Shown here in pieces: positions 1 to 7,260 of a stretch of DNA of 39,482 nucleotides (position 1 is the first letter of the stretch; each line of letters opens with the position of its first letter). The position numbers and the translations under genes were made by a program. The DNA comes from an uncultured Opitutia bacterium (GTDB lineage Bacteria > Verrucomicrobiota > Verrucomicrobiia > Opitutales > Opitutaceae), in assembly GCA_903872505.1 (NCBI GenBank), contig CAIQKV010000109.1:1-39482 (forward strand), in the 5' to 3' direction. The notes beneath the pieces were generated by a model, which saw only the letters and a program-made list of their open reading frames with translations, had not been told where the DNA came from and searched no databases.

Positions 1-1029
1 GGCGTTGTCGTCGGCGCCGTTGTAGATCTGGTCGCCCTTCAGCGCCGCGTTGCGGCCGAGGTGGTCCCAGTGCGCCGAGTAGACCACGTATTCATTGCGG
101 AGCTTGGGGTCGGACCCGGGCAGCTTCGCGATGACGTTGCGCGAGTCGACGTTGCGCAGCGTGCTGTCGATGGTGAACGACGCCTTGGCGCCGAGGGCGA
201 CGGGGCGGAAGTCGCGGCTGACCGCGGCGCGCTTCAGGGCGGCGAAATCCTTCCCGCAGGCGGCGAAGAGCCGCTGGGTGGCGTCGAGCGTCAGCCAGCC
301 CTGCGCCGCGACATGGCCGGCGTTGCCGTCCGGCGTGCGCAGCTCGAAGTTTTCCCGGCTGTTGCTCGCGATGACCACGGCGAAGGGGTAGGAGGCGGGG
401 CCGGTCTCGTGGACGATCAGGCAGGCGGCGGCGCCCTTGGCGGCGGCGATCTCGTATTTGTACATCCAGCGGCCGTAATAAAGCATGGCCTTGCCGCCGA
501 AAACCTTCGGATCGAGCTCGCCGGTCTTCGGGTCCACCACCGGCGGGTCGTTGACGAGCATGACGACGGTCTTGCCGTGCACGTCCACGTCCTTGAAGTC
601 ATCCCAGCCGAACTCGGGCGCGACCACGCCGTAGCCGACGAACACGACGTCGGTGGCCTTGACCTCGAGGTGGTTCACCATGCGGGTGGTGTACGCGACG
701 TAGTCGTTGATCGGGGTCATCACCAGCGGCTTGCCGCCGATGTCGAGGGTGAGGCTGGGCTTGGACGTGATGCCGACCAGCGGCACGTTCTGAAAGTAGG
801 TACCGTCCGGGTTGCCGGGCTCGAGGCCCATCTTTTTGAACTCGCCGGCGAGGTAGGTGACAGTCTTTTCCTCGCCGGGCGTGCCGGGGGCGCGGCCCTC
901 GAATTCGTCGGAGGCCAGCACCTTGGCCCGCTCGAGCATGCGCTTCGCCGAGGGAACAGAAGTTGGGGTAGCCGCCAGCGCGAGCGACGAGACGCAGGCG
1001 GCGGCGAGCAGCAGGAGCTTAGTTTTCAT
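1..1029 (-). CDS. Secreted M28-family metallopeptidase with PA-like insert (3' end outside window)
   Basis: The 343 visible codons are open to the window edge, so the C-terminus is missing. The protein starts with a signal peptide (MKTKLLLLAAACVSSLALA) and continues as a mature exported protein. A region around residues 100-240 resembles the PA insert of M28 aminopeptidases (VVFVGYG, then DVHGKTVVMLVNDP). The catalytic domain begins near residue 305 and shows a zinc-ligand HxD motif (H320, D322 in SAHWDHLG) and the second metal-ligand motif NGADDN (D340). The family removes N-terminal amino acids from peptides outside the cytoplasm. The ATG at 1029 overlaps the end of the upstream peptide-binding lipoprotein gene by 11 bases, so the two are very probably co-transcribed and may act together in peptide scavenging. 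Substrate specificity cannot be read from the visible part. Confidence 0.9.
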   Translation of the reverse strand, partial: MKTKLLLLAAACVSSLALAATPTSVPSAKRMLERAKVLASDEFEGRAPGTPGEEKTVTYLAGEFKKMGLEPGNPDGTYFQNVPLVGITSKPSLTLDIGGKPLVMTPINDYVAYTTRMVNHLEVKATDVVFVGYGVVAPEFGWDDFKDVDVHGKTVVMLVNDPPVVDPKTGELDPKVFGGKAMLYYGRWMYKYEIAAAKGAAACLIVHETGPASYPFAVVIASNSRENFELRTPDGNAGHVAAQGWLTLDATQRLFAACGKDFAALKRAAVSRDFRPVALGAKASFTIDSTLRNVDSRNVIAKLPGSDPKLRNEYVVYSAHWDHLGRNAALKGDQIYNGADDNA

Positions 1030-2632
1030 GAAGGTAGACATCTTGGTAAAAGCGTGTCCAAAGCGCATCCTGATGCCAGCCCCGAACATTCGGGCGCATC
1101 AGCCAGTTCGTCGCGTTGAAATAGAGCGGGGCGAGGGGGCATTGCCCGAGCAGCCGGGCCTCGGCCTCCCGCAGCCACGCGGCCTGCAGGCCGGGATCGG
1201 CCGTGACGGCCGCCCGGGCGACGAGCTCGTCATACCGGGCGTCGCCCCAGTGCGGGTAGTTGCCAGGCGCGCCCTCGGTGAAGTCGCCGAGCAGGTTGGC
1301 GGCATCGGGCACGTCGGGAATGGCGGTGATGAAGCCGATGTCGTAGCGGCCCTCGCGCAACGCGGCGACGTGGACCCGCGCCTCGCGCGTGACGAGCGCC
1401 ACGTCGATGCCGAGCTCCTTTTTCCACATCGCCTGCACGACCTCGGTGACGGGTGTGCCCACAAAGGACGAGAGCTCGAGCCGGGGAAACCCGCGGCCGT
1501 CAGGAAACCCCGCTTCCGCGAGCAGCCGCCGGGCGGTGGCGGCGTCCTCACGGAGTTCCCCGCCGAGGCGCGGATCGCGGTCGTCCGCGGCGCGCAGTTC
1601 CCGGGGCACGAGCCGGAAGGCCGGTTCCTGCCGGCCGCGCAGGACGCGCTCCGCCAGCTGGCCGCGGCTGAGCGCGAGCGAGAGCGCGCGGCGGACGCGG
1701 ACGTCGCTGAGCGGCGGGAGGGTGGTGTTGAAGGCGAGGTAGCGCGTCTCGGCGAGCGGCGCGTGGTGAAGCTCGGCCGGGTGTTCCTGGCGATAGGGGT
1801 CAAGTTTGGTGAAGGGGACCGCCATCGTCACGTCGAGCTGGCCCGCGCGGAAGGACCGCTCCTCGGCCTCGCTGTTGTCGAACGCGACAAACTGGATGGC
1901 GCCGAGCCGGGTGCGCGCGGCGCCGTGGTAGCCGGGATTTTTCCGCACGATGATGCGCTGGTGCGGCCGCCACTCGGCGAGGGTGAAGGCGCCGTTGCCG
2001 ACGAAATTGCCGGGGCGCGTCCAGTTGCGCCCGAACCGCGCGATCACGCGCGGGTTGACGGGAATCCACGGCCCGCTCGCGACGTAGGCGAGGAAGCGCG
2101 GCTGGGGGCGATCCAAGGTGACCACGAGCGTGTGCGGGTCCGGGGCGCGGAAACCGACCGCGGAAAAATCGTCGAGCTCGCCGGTGGCGTAGGCGCGGGC
2201 GTTCTTCACCATGAAAAACAAGGGCGCCTTGGGCGCAGCGGTGGCGGGCGTGAGGACGCGGCGGAAAGAGGCGAGGAAATCGTCCGCGGTCACGGGCTCG
2301 CCGTTCGACCAGTGCGCGTCGCGGCGCAGGTGAAACACGTAGGTGCGCTGGTCGGGGGAGACTTCCCAGCTGGCCGCGGCGGCGGGCCGGGGCGGGCCGA
2401 GGTCCGGCGCGGGGGCGACCAGGCCCTCGCTCAGCGCGCGGATGATGAACAACTCGTCGGGCAGGGAGGCGGTCGCGGGATCGAGATCGGCCGGCTCGTT
2501 GCGCTGGCTGATGCGGAGGACCTGCGGGACCGCGGTGGCGGGGGGTGACTCGGTCTTGGCGCAGCCCGGGAGCAGCACGGCCAGCAGGCACCACAGGCCC
2601 GGGGCCCAGGTCGGGAATTTTTGGGCACGCAT
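1019..2632 (-). CDS. Peptide ABC transporter substrate-binding lipoprotein (SBP_bac_5, OppA-like), copy 1
   Basis: This 537-residue protein has a lipoprotein signal ending in LLPGC, with Cys24 as the lipidation site. It then shows the family 5 solute-binding fold: an early LDPATASLPDELFIIRALSE stretch, followed by the typical WSNGEPVTADDFLASFRRVL segment. OppA-like proteins bind oligopeptides outside the inner membrane and hand them to an ABC permease. No permease or ATPase gene is visible here, so the partner must lie elsewhere or this protein acts with a shared transporter. It lies 26 bases after a paralogue and overlaps the M28 peptidase start by 11 bases. The ATG at 2632 places the lipobox at the expected distance. 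The ligand is unknown. Confidence 0.9.
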   Translation of the reverse strand: MRAQKFPTWAPGLWCLLAVLLPGCAKTESPPATAVPQVLRISQRNEPADLDPATASLPDELFIIRALSEGLVAPAPDLGPPRPAAAASWEVSPDQRTYVFHLRRDAHWSNGEPVTADDFLASFRRVLTPATAAPKAPLFFMVKNARAYATGELDDFSAVGFRAPDPHTLVVTLDRPQPRFLAYVASGPWIPVNPRVIARFGRNWTRPGNFVGNGAFTLAEWRPHQRIIVRKNPGYHGAARTRLGAIQFVAFDNSEAEERSFRAGQLDVTMAVPFTKLDPYRQEHPAELHHAPLAETRYLAFNTTLPPLSDVRVRRALSLALSRGQLAERVLRGRQEPAFRLVPRELRAADDRDPRLGGELREDAATARRLLAEAGFPDGRGFPRLELSSFVGTPVTEVVQAMWKKELGIDVALVTREARVHVAALREGRYDIGFITAIPDVPDAANLLGDFTEGAPGNYPHWGDARYDELVARAAVTADPGLQAAWLREAEARLLGQCPLAPLYFNATNWLMRPNVRGWHQDALWTRFYQDVYLHEN

Positions 2633-2658
2633 CGTTGGACGGGTCGGCGGAGGGAGGT

Positions 2659-4296
2659 TCACTCCCCCAGCCACACCTGCTTGCAGGGATGGTGATCGAG
2701 CGGCGTGGGGTACCAGCCCTTCACGGACGGCTGGCACAGGAAAACGTGGGTGTAGTGATAGATGGGGATGAAGGGCGCGGCCTCGAGCAGCAGCGCCTCG
2801 GCCTGCTGGAAGAGAATGTTGCGCGCGGCGGGATCGGTGGTGCGCGCGGCGGCGAACAGCAGCCCGTCGTAGGCGCTGCTCGACCAGCCGGTGAGGTTGT
2901 TGCCGCTGTCCGAGCGCCAGATATCGAGGAACGAGGCCGGATCCGGATAATCCGCGATCCAGACGGAGCGCAGGATCTGGAAATTTCCCGCCCGGCGGGC
3001 CTCGAGGATGCTGCTGTTCTCCTGGTTCAGCAGCCGGACCTCGACGCCGAGTTCCTTGCGCCACATCTCCTGCACGGCCTCGCCGATGACGCGGTGGGTC
3101 TCGGAGGAGTTGAACAACAATTCCAGCGGGGGCAGGCCCCGCCCGCCCGGATAGCCGGCGGCGGCGAGCAGGCGGCGCGCCTCGGCGAAGTCCGTCGGCA
3201 GCGCCGCGGCCGGGGTATAGCCGGCGGTGCCCGGGGGCGTGAACGCATGGGCGGGCCGCTGGCCGCCGTGCAGGAGCCGGGCGACAATGGCGTCGCGGTC
3301 GACGGCGAGGGCGAGCGCGCGGCGGACGCGCGGGTCGTTGAGCCCCGGACGCGTGACGTTGAGCCGGTAGAAATAGGTGCCGAGCAGCGGGTCGATCCGG
3401 AGGAGCCCGGGCGCATCGCGGCGGTAGGCGGCGATCCGGTCGGGGGGCAGCGCGTCCGTGAGGTGGAGCTGCCCCGCGCGGAAGGCGCGCTCCTCGGCGT
3501 CGATGCTGTCAAAGGTGAGAAAATGGATGGCGTGCAGCCGCACGTTGACGGCGTCCCAGTAGGTCGAGGACCGCTCCACGACGATCTCCTGGCCGCGGCG
3601 CCAGTTCGCGAGGACGAAGGCGCCGTTGCCGACGAGCCGGCCGGCCTGGGCCCAGGCGTTGCCGCGCTCGGTGGCGGAGCCGTATTGCTCCACGGTCGGC
3701 AGGTGCACGGGGAAGAAGGCGGGGTGGTTGAGCAGCGGGAGGAAATACGGCACCGGGTGCTCGAGCGTGACCCGCAGCGTGTGCGCGTCCGGCGCGGCGA
3801 GGCCGACCTGCCCGAAGCCGGTCAGGCCCTTGTGAAACGCCTCCGCGCCCTGGATGACGTAGAGCAGGTTCGCGTTTTCCGCGCCGAGCGAGGGCGTGAG
3901 GATGCGCCGCCACGAGGCGATGAAGTCTTGCGCGGTGACCGGCTCGCCGTTGGACCACCGGGCCTCGGCCCGGAGGAAAAACGTGTAGGTCAGGCTGTCG
4001 GCCGACAGTTCCCAGCGCGCGGCGACGCCGGGGACGGGATGCAGGTCCACCGGGTCCTCGGTGACCAGTCCCTCGAAGAGCGCGGACAGGACGTGGTAGC
4101 TGCCCGACTGCGTCGCGAGGTGGGGGTCGAGGTCGGCGAGGTCGGGGCCGATGCCGCGGTGGAGGACCTGCTCGCGGTTGCCGCGCGCCACGGCGGTCTC
4201 GCGTCGCTCGCAGCCCGGCAGGAACAGCAGGGCCAGCCCAAGGCACACCCGGCCCAAGCTTGCCCGGACCCGCCGGGGATGCGGCATCGCGTCCAT
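2659..4296 (-). CDS. Peptide ABC transporter substrate-binding lipoprotein (SBP_bac_5, OppA-like), copy 2
   Basis: This 545-residue paralogue of the next gene has a lipobox ending in LFLPGC and the same family 5 landmarks (DLADLDPHLATQSGSYHVLS, WSNGEPVTAQDFIASWRRIL, NDPRVRRALALAVDRDAI). The ATG at 4296 shares one base with the ispF stop codon (TGATG), which suggests translational coupling. An ATG at 4287 or the GTG at 4299 are alternative starts. The two tandem copies have clearly diverged and probably bind different peptides. They sit downstream of isoprenoid genes with no functional link that I can see. Confidence 0.9.
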   Translation of the reverse strand: MDAMPHPRRVRASLGRVCLGLALLFLPGCERRETAVARGNREQVLHRGIGPDLADLDPHLATQSGSYHVLSALFEGLVTEDPVDLHPVPGVAARWELSADSLTYTFFLRAEARWSNGEPVTAQDFIASWRRILTPSLGAENANLLYVIQGAEAFHKGLTGFGQVGLAAPDAHTLRVTLEHPVPYFLPLLNHPAFFPVHLPTVEQYGSATERGNAWAQAGRLVGNGAFVLANWRRGQEIVVERSSTYWDAVNVRLHAIHFLTFDSIDAEERAFRAGQLHLTDALPPDRIAAYRRDAPGLLRIDPLLGTYFYRLNVTRPGLNDPRVRRALALAVDRDAIVARLLHGGQRPAHAFTPPGTAGYTPAAALPTDFAEARRLLAAAGYPGGRGLPPLELLFNSSETHRVIGEAVQEMWRKELGVEVRLLNQENSSILEARRAGNFQILRSVWIADYPDPASFLDIWRSDSGNNLTGWSSSAYDGLLFAAARTTDPAARNILFQQAEALLLEAAPFIPIYHYTHVFLCQPSVKGWYPTPLDHHPCKQVWLGE

Positions 4297-4772
4297 CACT
4301 GTTTGAGCAGGACGACGGCGTGGGCGGCGATGGCCAGGCCGCGGCCGAGTTCGTCGACGCCCTCGTTGGTCGTGGCCTTGAGGCCGATCTCGTCAGGCAG
4401 CAGGCCGGTGGAGTCCGCGAGCATGCGCTTCATTTCCATGAGCCGCGGCTGGATCTTCGGTTTCTCCGCGATGACGGTGAGGTCGACGTTGACGAGGTCG
4501 AAGCCAAGTTTGGCCACCTCGGCGACGACGCGCTGCAGGAGCTTCTGGGAATTGATGCCCTTGAGCGTGGGATCGGTGTTGGGGAAGAAATGCCCGATGT
4601 CCGGCAGGCCGGCGGCGCCGAGGATGGCGTCGCAGAGCGCGTGGGTGACGCAGTCGGCGTCGGAGTGGCCGTCGAGGCCGTAGTCGGTGTCGAACTTGAC
4701 GCCGCCGAGCACGAGCGGGCGCCCGGGCACCAGGCGGTGGATGTCATAGCCATGGCCGATGCGGAAGTTCAT
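4296..4772 (-). CDS. ispF: 2-C-methyl-D-erythritol 2,4-cyclodiphosphate synthase
   Basis: IspF cyclises CDP-methylerythritol 2-phosphate to methylerythritol cyclodiphosphate in the non-mevalonate isoprenoid pathway. The 158-residue length is typical. Zinc-ligand residues are visible as D10 and H12 in GYDIHRL and H44 in HSDADCVTHAL. The C-terminal substrate region has LKATTNEG. The ATG at 4772 overlaps the ispD stop by four bases (ATGA), which supports this start over longer readings. The order ispD-ispF is common, and in some bacteria the two are fused. Here they remain separate but coupled. Confidence 0.97.
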   Translation of the reverse strand: MNFRIGHGYDIHRLVPGRPLVLGGVKFDTDYGLDGHSDADCVTHALCDAILGAAGLPDIGHFFPNTDPTLKGINSQKLLQRVVAEVAKLGFDLVNVDLTVIAEKPKIQPRLMEMKRMLADSTGLLPDEIGLKATTNEGVDELGRGLAIAAHAVVLLKQ

Positions 4773-5443
4773 GGTTGGGTGAGGAGGAACTCGAGGTAGG
4801 CGAGGTCGGCCGGCGTGGTGAGCTTCGGGTTCGGGTGCGGATTCTCGAGCAGGGCGATCGGATGGCCGAGTTTCTCGACGGCGGCGGCGTCGTCCGTGAC
4901 GCGCTGGCGGCGCGCGGCGACGCGGGCGTAGGCGCGCACGATGAGGTCGCGGGCGAAAACCTGGGGCGTCTCCATCGCCCACAGCCGGTCGCGGTCGAGC
5001 GTGCGGAGCCGGGCGTCGTCGCGATGCTGCTTGATGGTGTCGGTCACGCGGTGGGCGAGGACGACCGCGCCCTCGCGGCGGACGATCTTGTGGAGGGCGA
5101 CGAGCTGCTCGGGCCGGACCAGCGGGCGGGCGCAGTCGTGGATGAAGACGTGCGAGATGTCGCCGGGCAGGGCGGCGAGCGCGTTCATCACCGAGTCCTG
5201 CCGCTCCCGGCCGCCCTGCACCAGGGCCGACGGGGTGGGCGCGTAGGCCAGCAGCTCGGTCATCTGCCGGGCGTCGCGGTAAACGACGACGTAGAAGTCG
5301 GCGATGCTGCTCGCCATGAACGCGGCGACGGAGTGCACGAACACCGGGCGGCCGGCGAGGGGCGCGAGTACCTTGTCGGTCACCGCGCCGTCCATGCGGG
5401 CGCCGCGGCCGGCGGCGAGGAGGATGACGGCGGTGCGGCTCAT
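4769..5443 (-). CDS. ispD: 2-C-methyl-D-erythritol 4-phosphate cytidylyltransferase
   Basis: IspD transfers CMP from CTP to methylerythritol 4-phosphate. The 224-residue protein has the N-terminal nucleotide-binding signature AAGRGARM, although the usual PKQ that follows is replaced by TDKVLAPLAG. It also has HDCARPLV, the QVFARDLIVRAY helix and the VTDDAAAVE motif that contacts the sugar. It ends in a four-base overlap with ispF. The gap to pyrF upstream is 61 bases and contains part of a repeat tract. The product is consumed by IspE, encoded about 1 kb away. Confidence 0.95.
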   Translation of the reverse strand: MSRTAVILLAAGRGARMDGAVTDKVLAPLAGRPVFVHSVAAFMASSIADFYVVVYRDARQMTELLAYAPTPSALVQGGRERQDSVMNALAALPGDISHVFIHDCARPLVRPEQLVALHKIVRREGAVVLAHRVTDTIKQHRDDARLRTLDRDRLWAMETPQVFARDLIVRAYARVAARRQRVTDDAAAVEKLGHPIALLENPHPNPKLTTPADLAYLEFLLTQP

Positions 5444-5465
5444 TTTAGATCAGCGGGCAGATGCG

Positions 5466-5543
5466 GAAGAGGGGGGAAGCCAGGAAGCAGGGAAGGGAGT
5501 CGGGTTAGACTGATTTCTGGCCACTGACATCTGATTTCTGCCC
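5466..5543. repeat. Mixed short-repeat tract at the 3' end of pyrF
   Basis: Two repeat styles meet here. Bases 5466-5497 are a purine-rich run on the plus strand with GAAGCCAGGAAGCAGGGAAG, much like part of the tract near 12690. Bases 5510-5519 and 5531-5540 are identical copies of CTGATTTCTG, 21 bases apart. The second part is translated as the last residues of PyrF (GQKSDVSGQKSV), a tail that looks unlike the family. Confidence 0.6.
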
Positions 5544-6230
5544 GAGTTCGGCGAGGATTGCGCGGGCGGCGGCGGCGGGATCCTTGGCCTTCAGGATGGG
5601 CCGTCCGACCACGATGTAACTGGCCCCGGCGCGGGCGGCCTCGGCGGGCGTCATCACGCGTTTTTGGTCGTCCCCGCCCGACTCGCCGGCGGGGCGGATG
5701 CCCGGGGTGACGAGCTGCACCCCGGCGGGCAGCTGCGCGCGCAGGAGCGGCACTTCCAGCGGCGAGCAGACGAGGCCGCGCAAACCGGCCGCGACCGCCA
5801 GGTGACCCAGCCGGGCGACCTGCGCCTCGGGCGCGGCGGCGACGCCGATCTCGCCCAGGCCGGTGGCGTCCATCGAAGTGAGCACGGTGACGCCGAGCAG
5901 GAGGAGGCGGGGGTTGGACTGCTCCTGCGCCTGCCGGGCGGCGGCCATCATTTCGCGGCCGCCGGCGGTGTGGAGGGTCAGCATGCCGATGGGCAGGGGC
6001 GCGAGCGACTCGACCGCCTTGGCGACGGTGTTGGGGATGTCGTGGAGCTTGAGGTCGAGGAAGATGCTGTAGCCCTCGTCGGCGACGGCGCGCACGTAGT
6101 CGGGGCCGTAGGCGGTGAACATCTGCAGCCCGATCTTGACCCAGCGCAGCGAGCCGCGGAGCTGGCGGAGCAGCGGGGCGGCCGCTTCACGCGTGGGGAC
6201 ATCGAGGGCCAGAATGAGGTCGCAAGCCAT
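5505..6230 (-). CDS. pyrF: Orotidine 5'-phosphate decarboxylase
   Basis: PyrF decarboxylates OMP to UMP in pyrimidine synthesis. The 241-residue protein opens with LILALDVPT and has the catalytic DLKLHDIPNTV block (D59, K61, D64). The phosphate-binding end is seen in VTPGIRP and IVVGRPILKA. I chose the ATG at 6230, since it places LALDVP where the family has it. An upstream in-frame ATG at 6284 would run into ispE on the other strand. The C-terminal tail of about 12 residues (GQKSDVSGQKSV) is encoded by a repeat tract and is probably dispensable. pyrF heads a minus-strand run leading to ispD and ispF. Confidence 0.95.
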   Translation of the reverse strand: MACDLILALDVPTREAAAPLLRQLRGSLRWVKIGLQMFTAYGPDYVRAVADEGYSIFLDLKLHDIPNTVAKAVESLAPLPIGMLTLHTAGGREMMAAARQAQEQSNPRLLLLGVTVLTSMDATGLGEIGVAAAPEAQVARLGHLAVAAGLRGLVCSPLEVPLLRAQLPAGVQLVTPGIRPAGESGGDDQKRVMTPAEAARAGASYIVVGRPILKAKDPAAAARAILAELGQKSDVSGQKSV

Positions 6231-6271
6231 GGTGGTCGAAAAATGCTGACGCCACCGCCCGGGCATCGCCA

Positions 6272-7177
6272 ATGTTTTCTTCACGCGCCGTGAACCCCGC
6301 CGTCCTGCACTGTCCCGCCAAACTCAACCTGCTCCTGGCCGTCACCGGCCGGCGGGCGGACGGTTTCCATGACCTGGTCTCGGTCGTGGCGCCGGTGGCG
6401 TTTGGCGACACGCTGACGGTCGAGCCGGCGGGGGAGTTTTCGCTCACCTGTGACGACCCGGCGGTGCCGGGTGACGCGACGAATCTCGTGCTCAAGGCCG
6501 CGCAGGCGTTCCGGGCGGCGACGGGCTGGCGCGGCGGGGCGCGGTTTGCGCTCGCGAAGCGCATCCCGGCCGGCGCGGGCCTCGGCGGCGGCAGCAGCGA
6601 TGCCGCGGCGGCGCTCGCGGCGCTGAACCGGCTGGCGGGCGGCCTGCTCGCGCCGGCGGCGCTGGCGCAGGTCGCGGCGGAGGTGGGCTCGGATTGCGCG
6701 CTGTTTCTGGCCGGCGGACCGGTGGTGATACGCGGGCGCGGCGAGTGCGTGGAGCGGCTGCCGGAGGCGGTGGCGGCGCGGTTGCACGGGCGGCGGGTGC
6801 TGATCTTCAAGCCGGGTTTTGCCATCGCCACGCCCTGGGCCTACGCGCGGCTCGCGGCGCTGTCCCCGGCCGGCCACACGCCGGCGGCGGAGGCCGAGGC
6901 GCGACTGGCGGGTTTCGTCACGGCGGCCGGGGCCGGCGCGGCATGGGAGGAAATGCTTTTTAACGACTTGGAGCGCGTCGCGTTTGCCAAGTTCATCGCC
7001 CTGCCGGTGCTGCTCGGGCAGCTGCGGCGGCAGTTCGGGCTGGCGCCGCGGATGAGCGGCAGCGGCAGCGCCTGTTTCGCGCTGCTCCCGGACGGCGCGC
7101 CGGTTGCGGCAGTGAGCGCGGCGGTGCGCGCGGCGTGGGGCGCGTCGGCGCTCGTGGTGGAAACGGCGCTGGCGTAA
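6272..7177 (+). CDS. ispE: 4-diphosphocytidyl-2-C-methyl-D-erythritol kinase
   Basis: IspE is a GHMP-family kinase that phosphorylates CDP-methylerythritol. The protein shows CPAKLNLLLAV with Lys17 near the start, the GHMP ATP-binding motif PAGAGLGGGSSDAAAAL, and the C-terminal MSGSGSACFAL motif. Length is 301 residues from the ATG at 6272. A GTG at 6290 (residue 7) is a plausible alternative, as the first conserved residues follow it. It is divergent from pyrF with only 41 bases between starts, so the two promoters must share this spacer or lie inside the genes. With ispD and ispF nearby it completes three consecutive MEP-pathway steps. Confidence 0.96.
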   Translation: MFSSRAVNPAVLHCPAKLNLLLAVTGRRADGFHDLVSVVAPVAFGDTLTVEPAGEFSLTCDDPAVPGDATNLVLKAAQAFRAATGWRGGARFALAKRIPAGAGLGGGSSDAAAALAALNRLAGGLLAPAALAQVAAEVGSDCALFLAGGPVVIRGRGECVERLPEAVAARLHGRRVLIFKPGFAIATPWAYARLAALSPAGHTPAAEAEARLAGFVTAAGAGAAWEEMLFNDLERVAFAKFIALPVLLGQLRRQFGLAPRMSGSGSACFALLPDGAPVAAVSAAVRAAWGASALVVETALA

Positions 7178-7184
7178 ATCCGCA

Positions 7185-7215
7185 TTGACGCATCCCGGGC
7201 GCGGCGCGTTATCGT
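7185..7215 (+). promoter_or_regulatory. Candidate promoter for ptsI
   Basis: TTGACG at 7185-7190 is followed after 19 bases by TATCGT at 7210-7215, about 45 bases before the ptsI ATG. The match is partial and the spacer a little long. This is a weak prediction. Confidence 0.3.
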
Positions 7216-7260
7216 CGGGCGCCGCCTGCAGTTCCCCCCGCCGCGGCACCCCGCCTTTTC

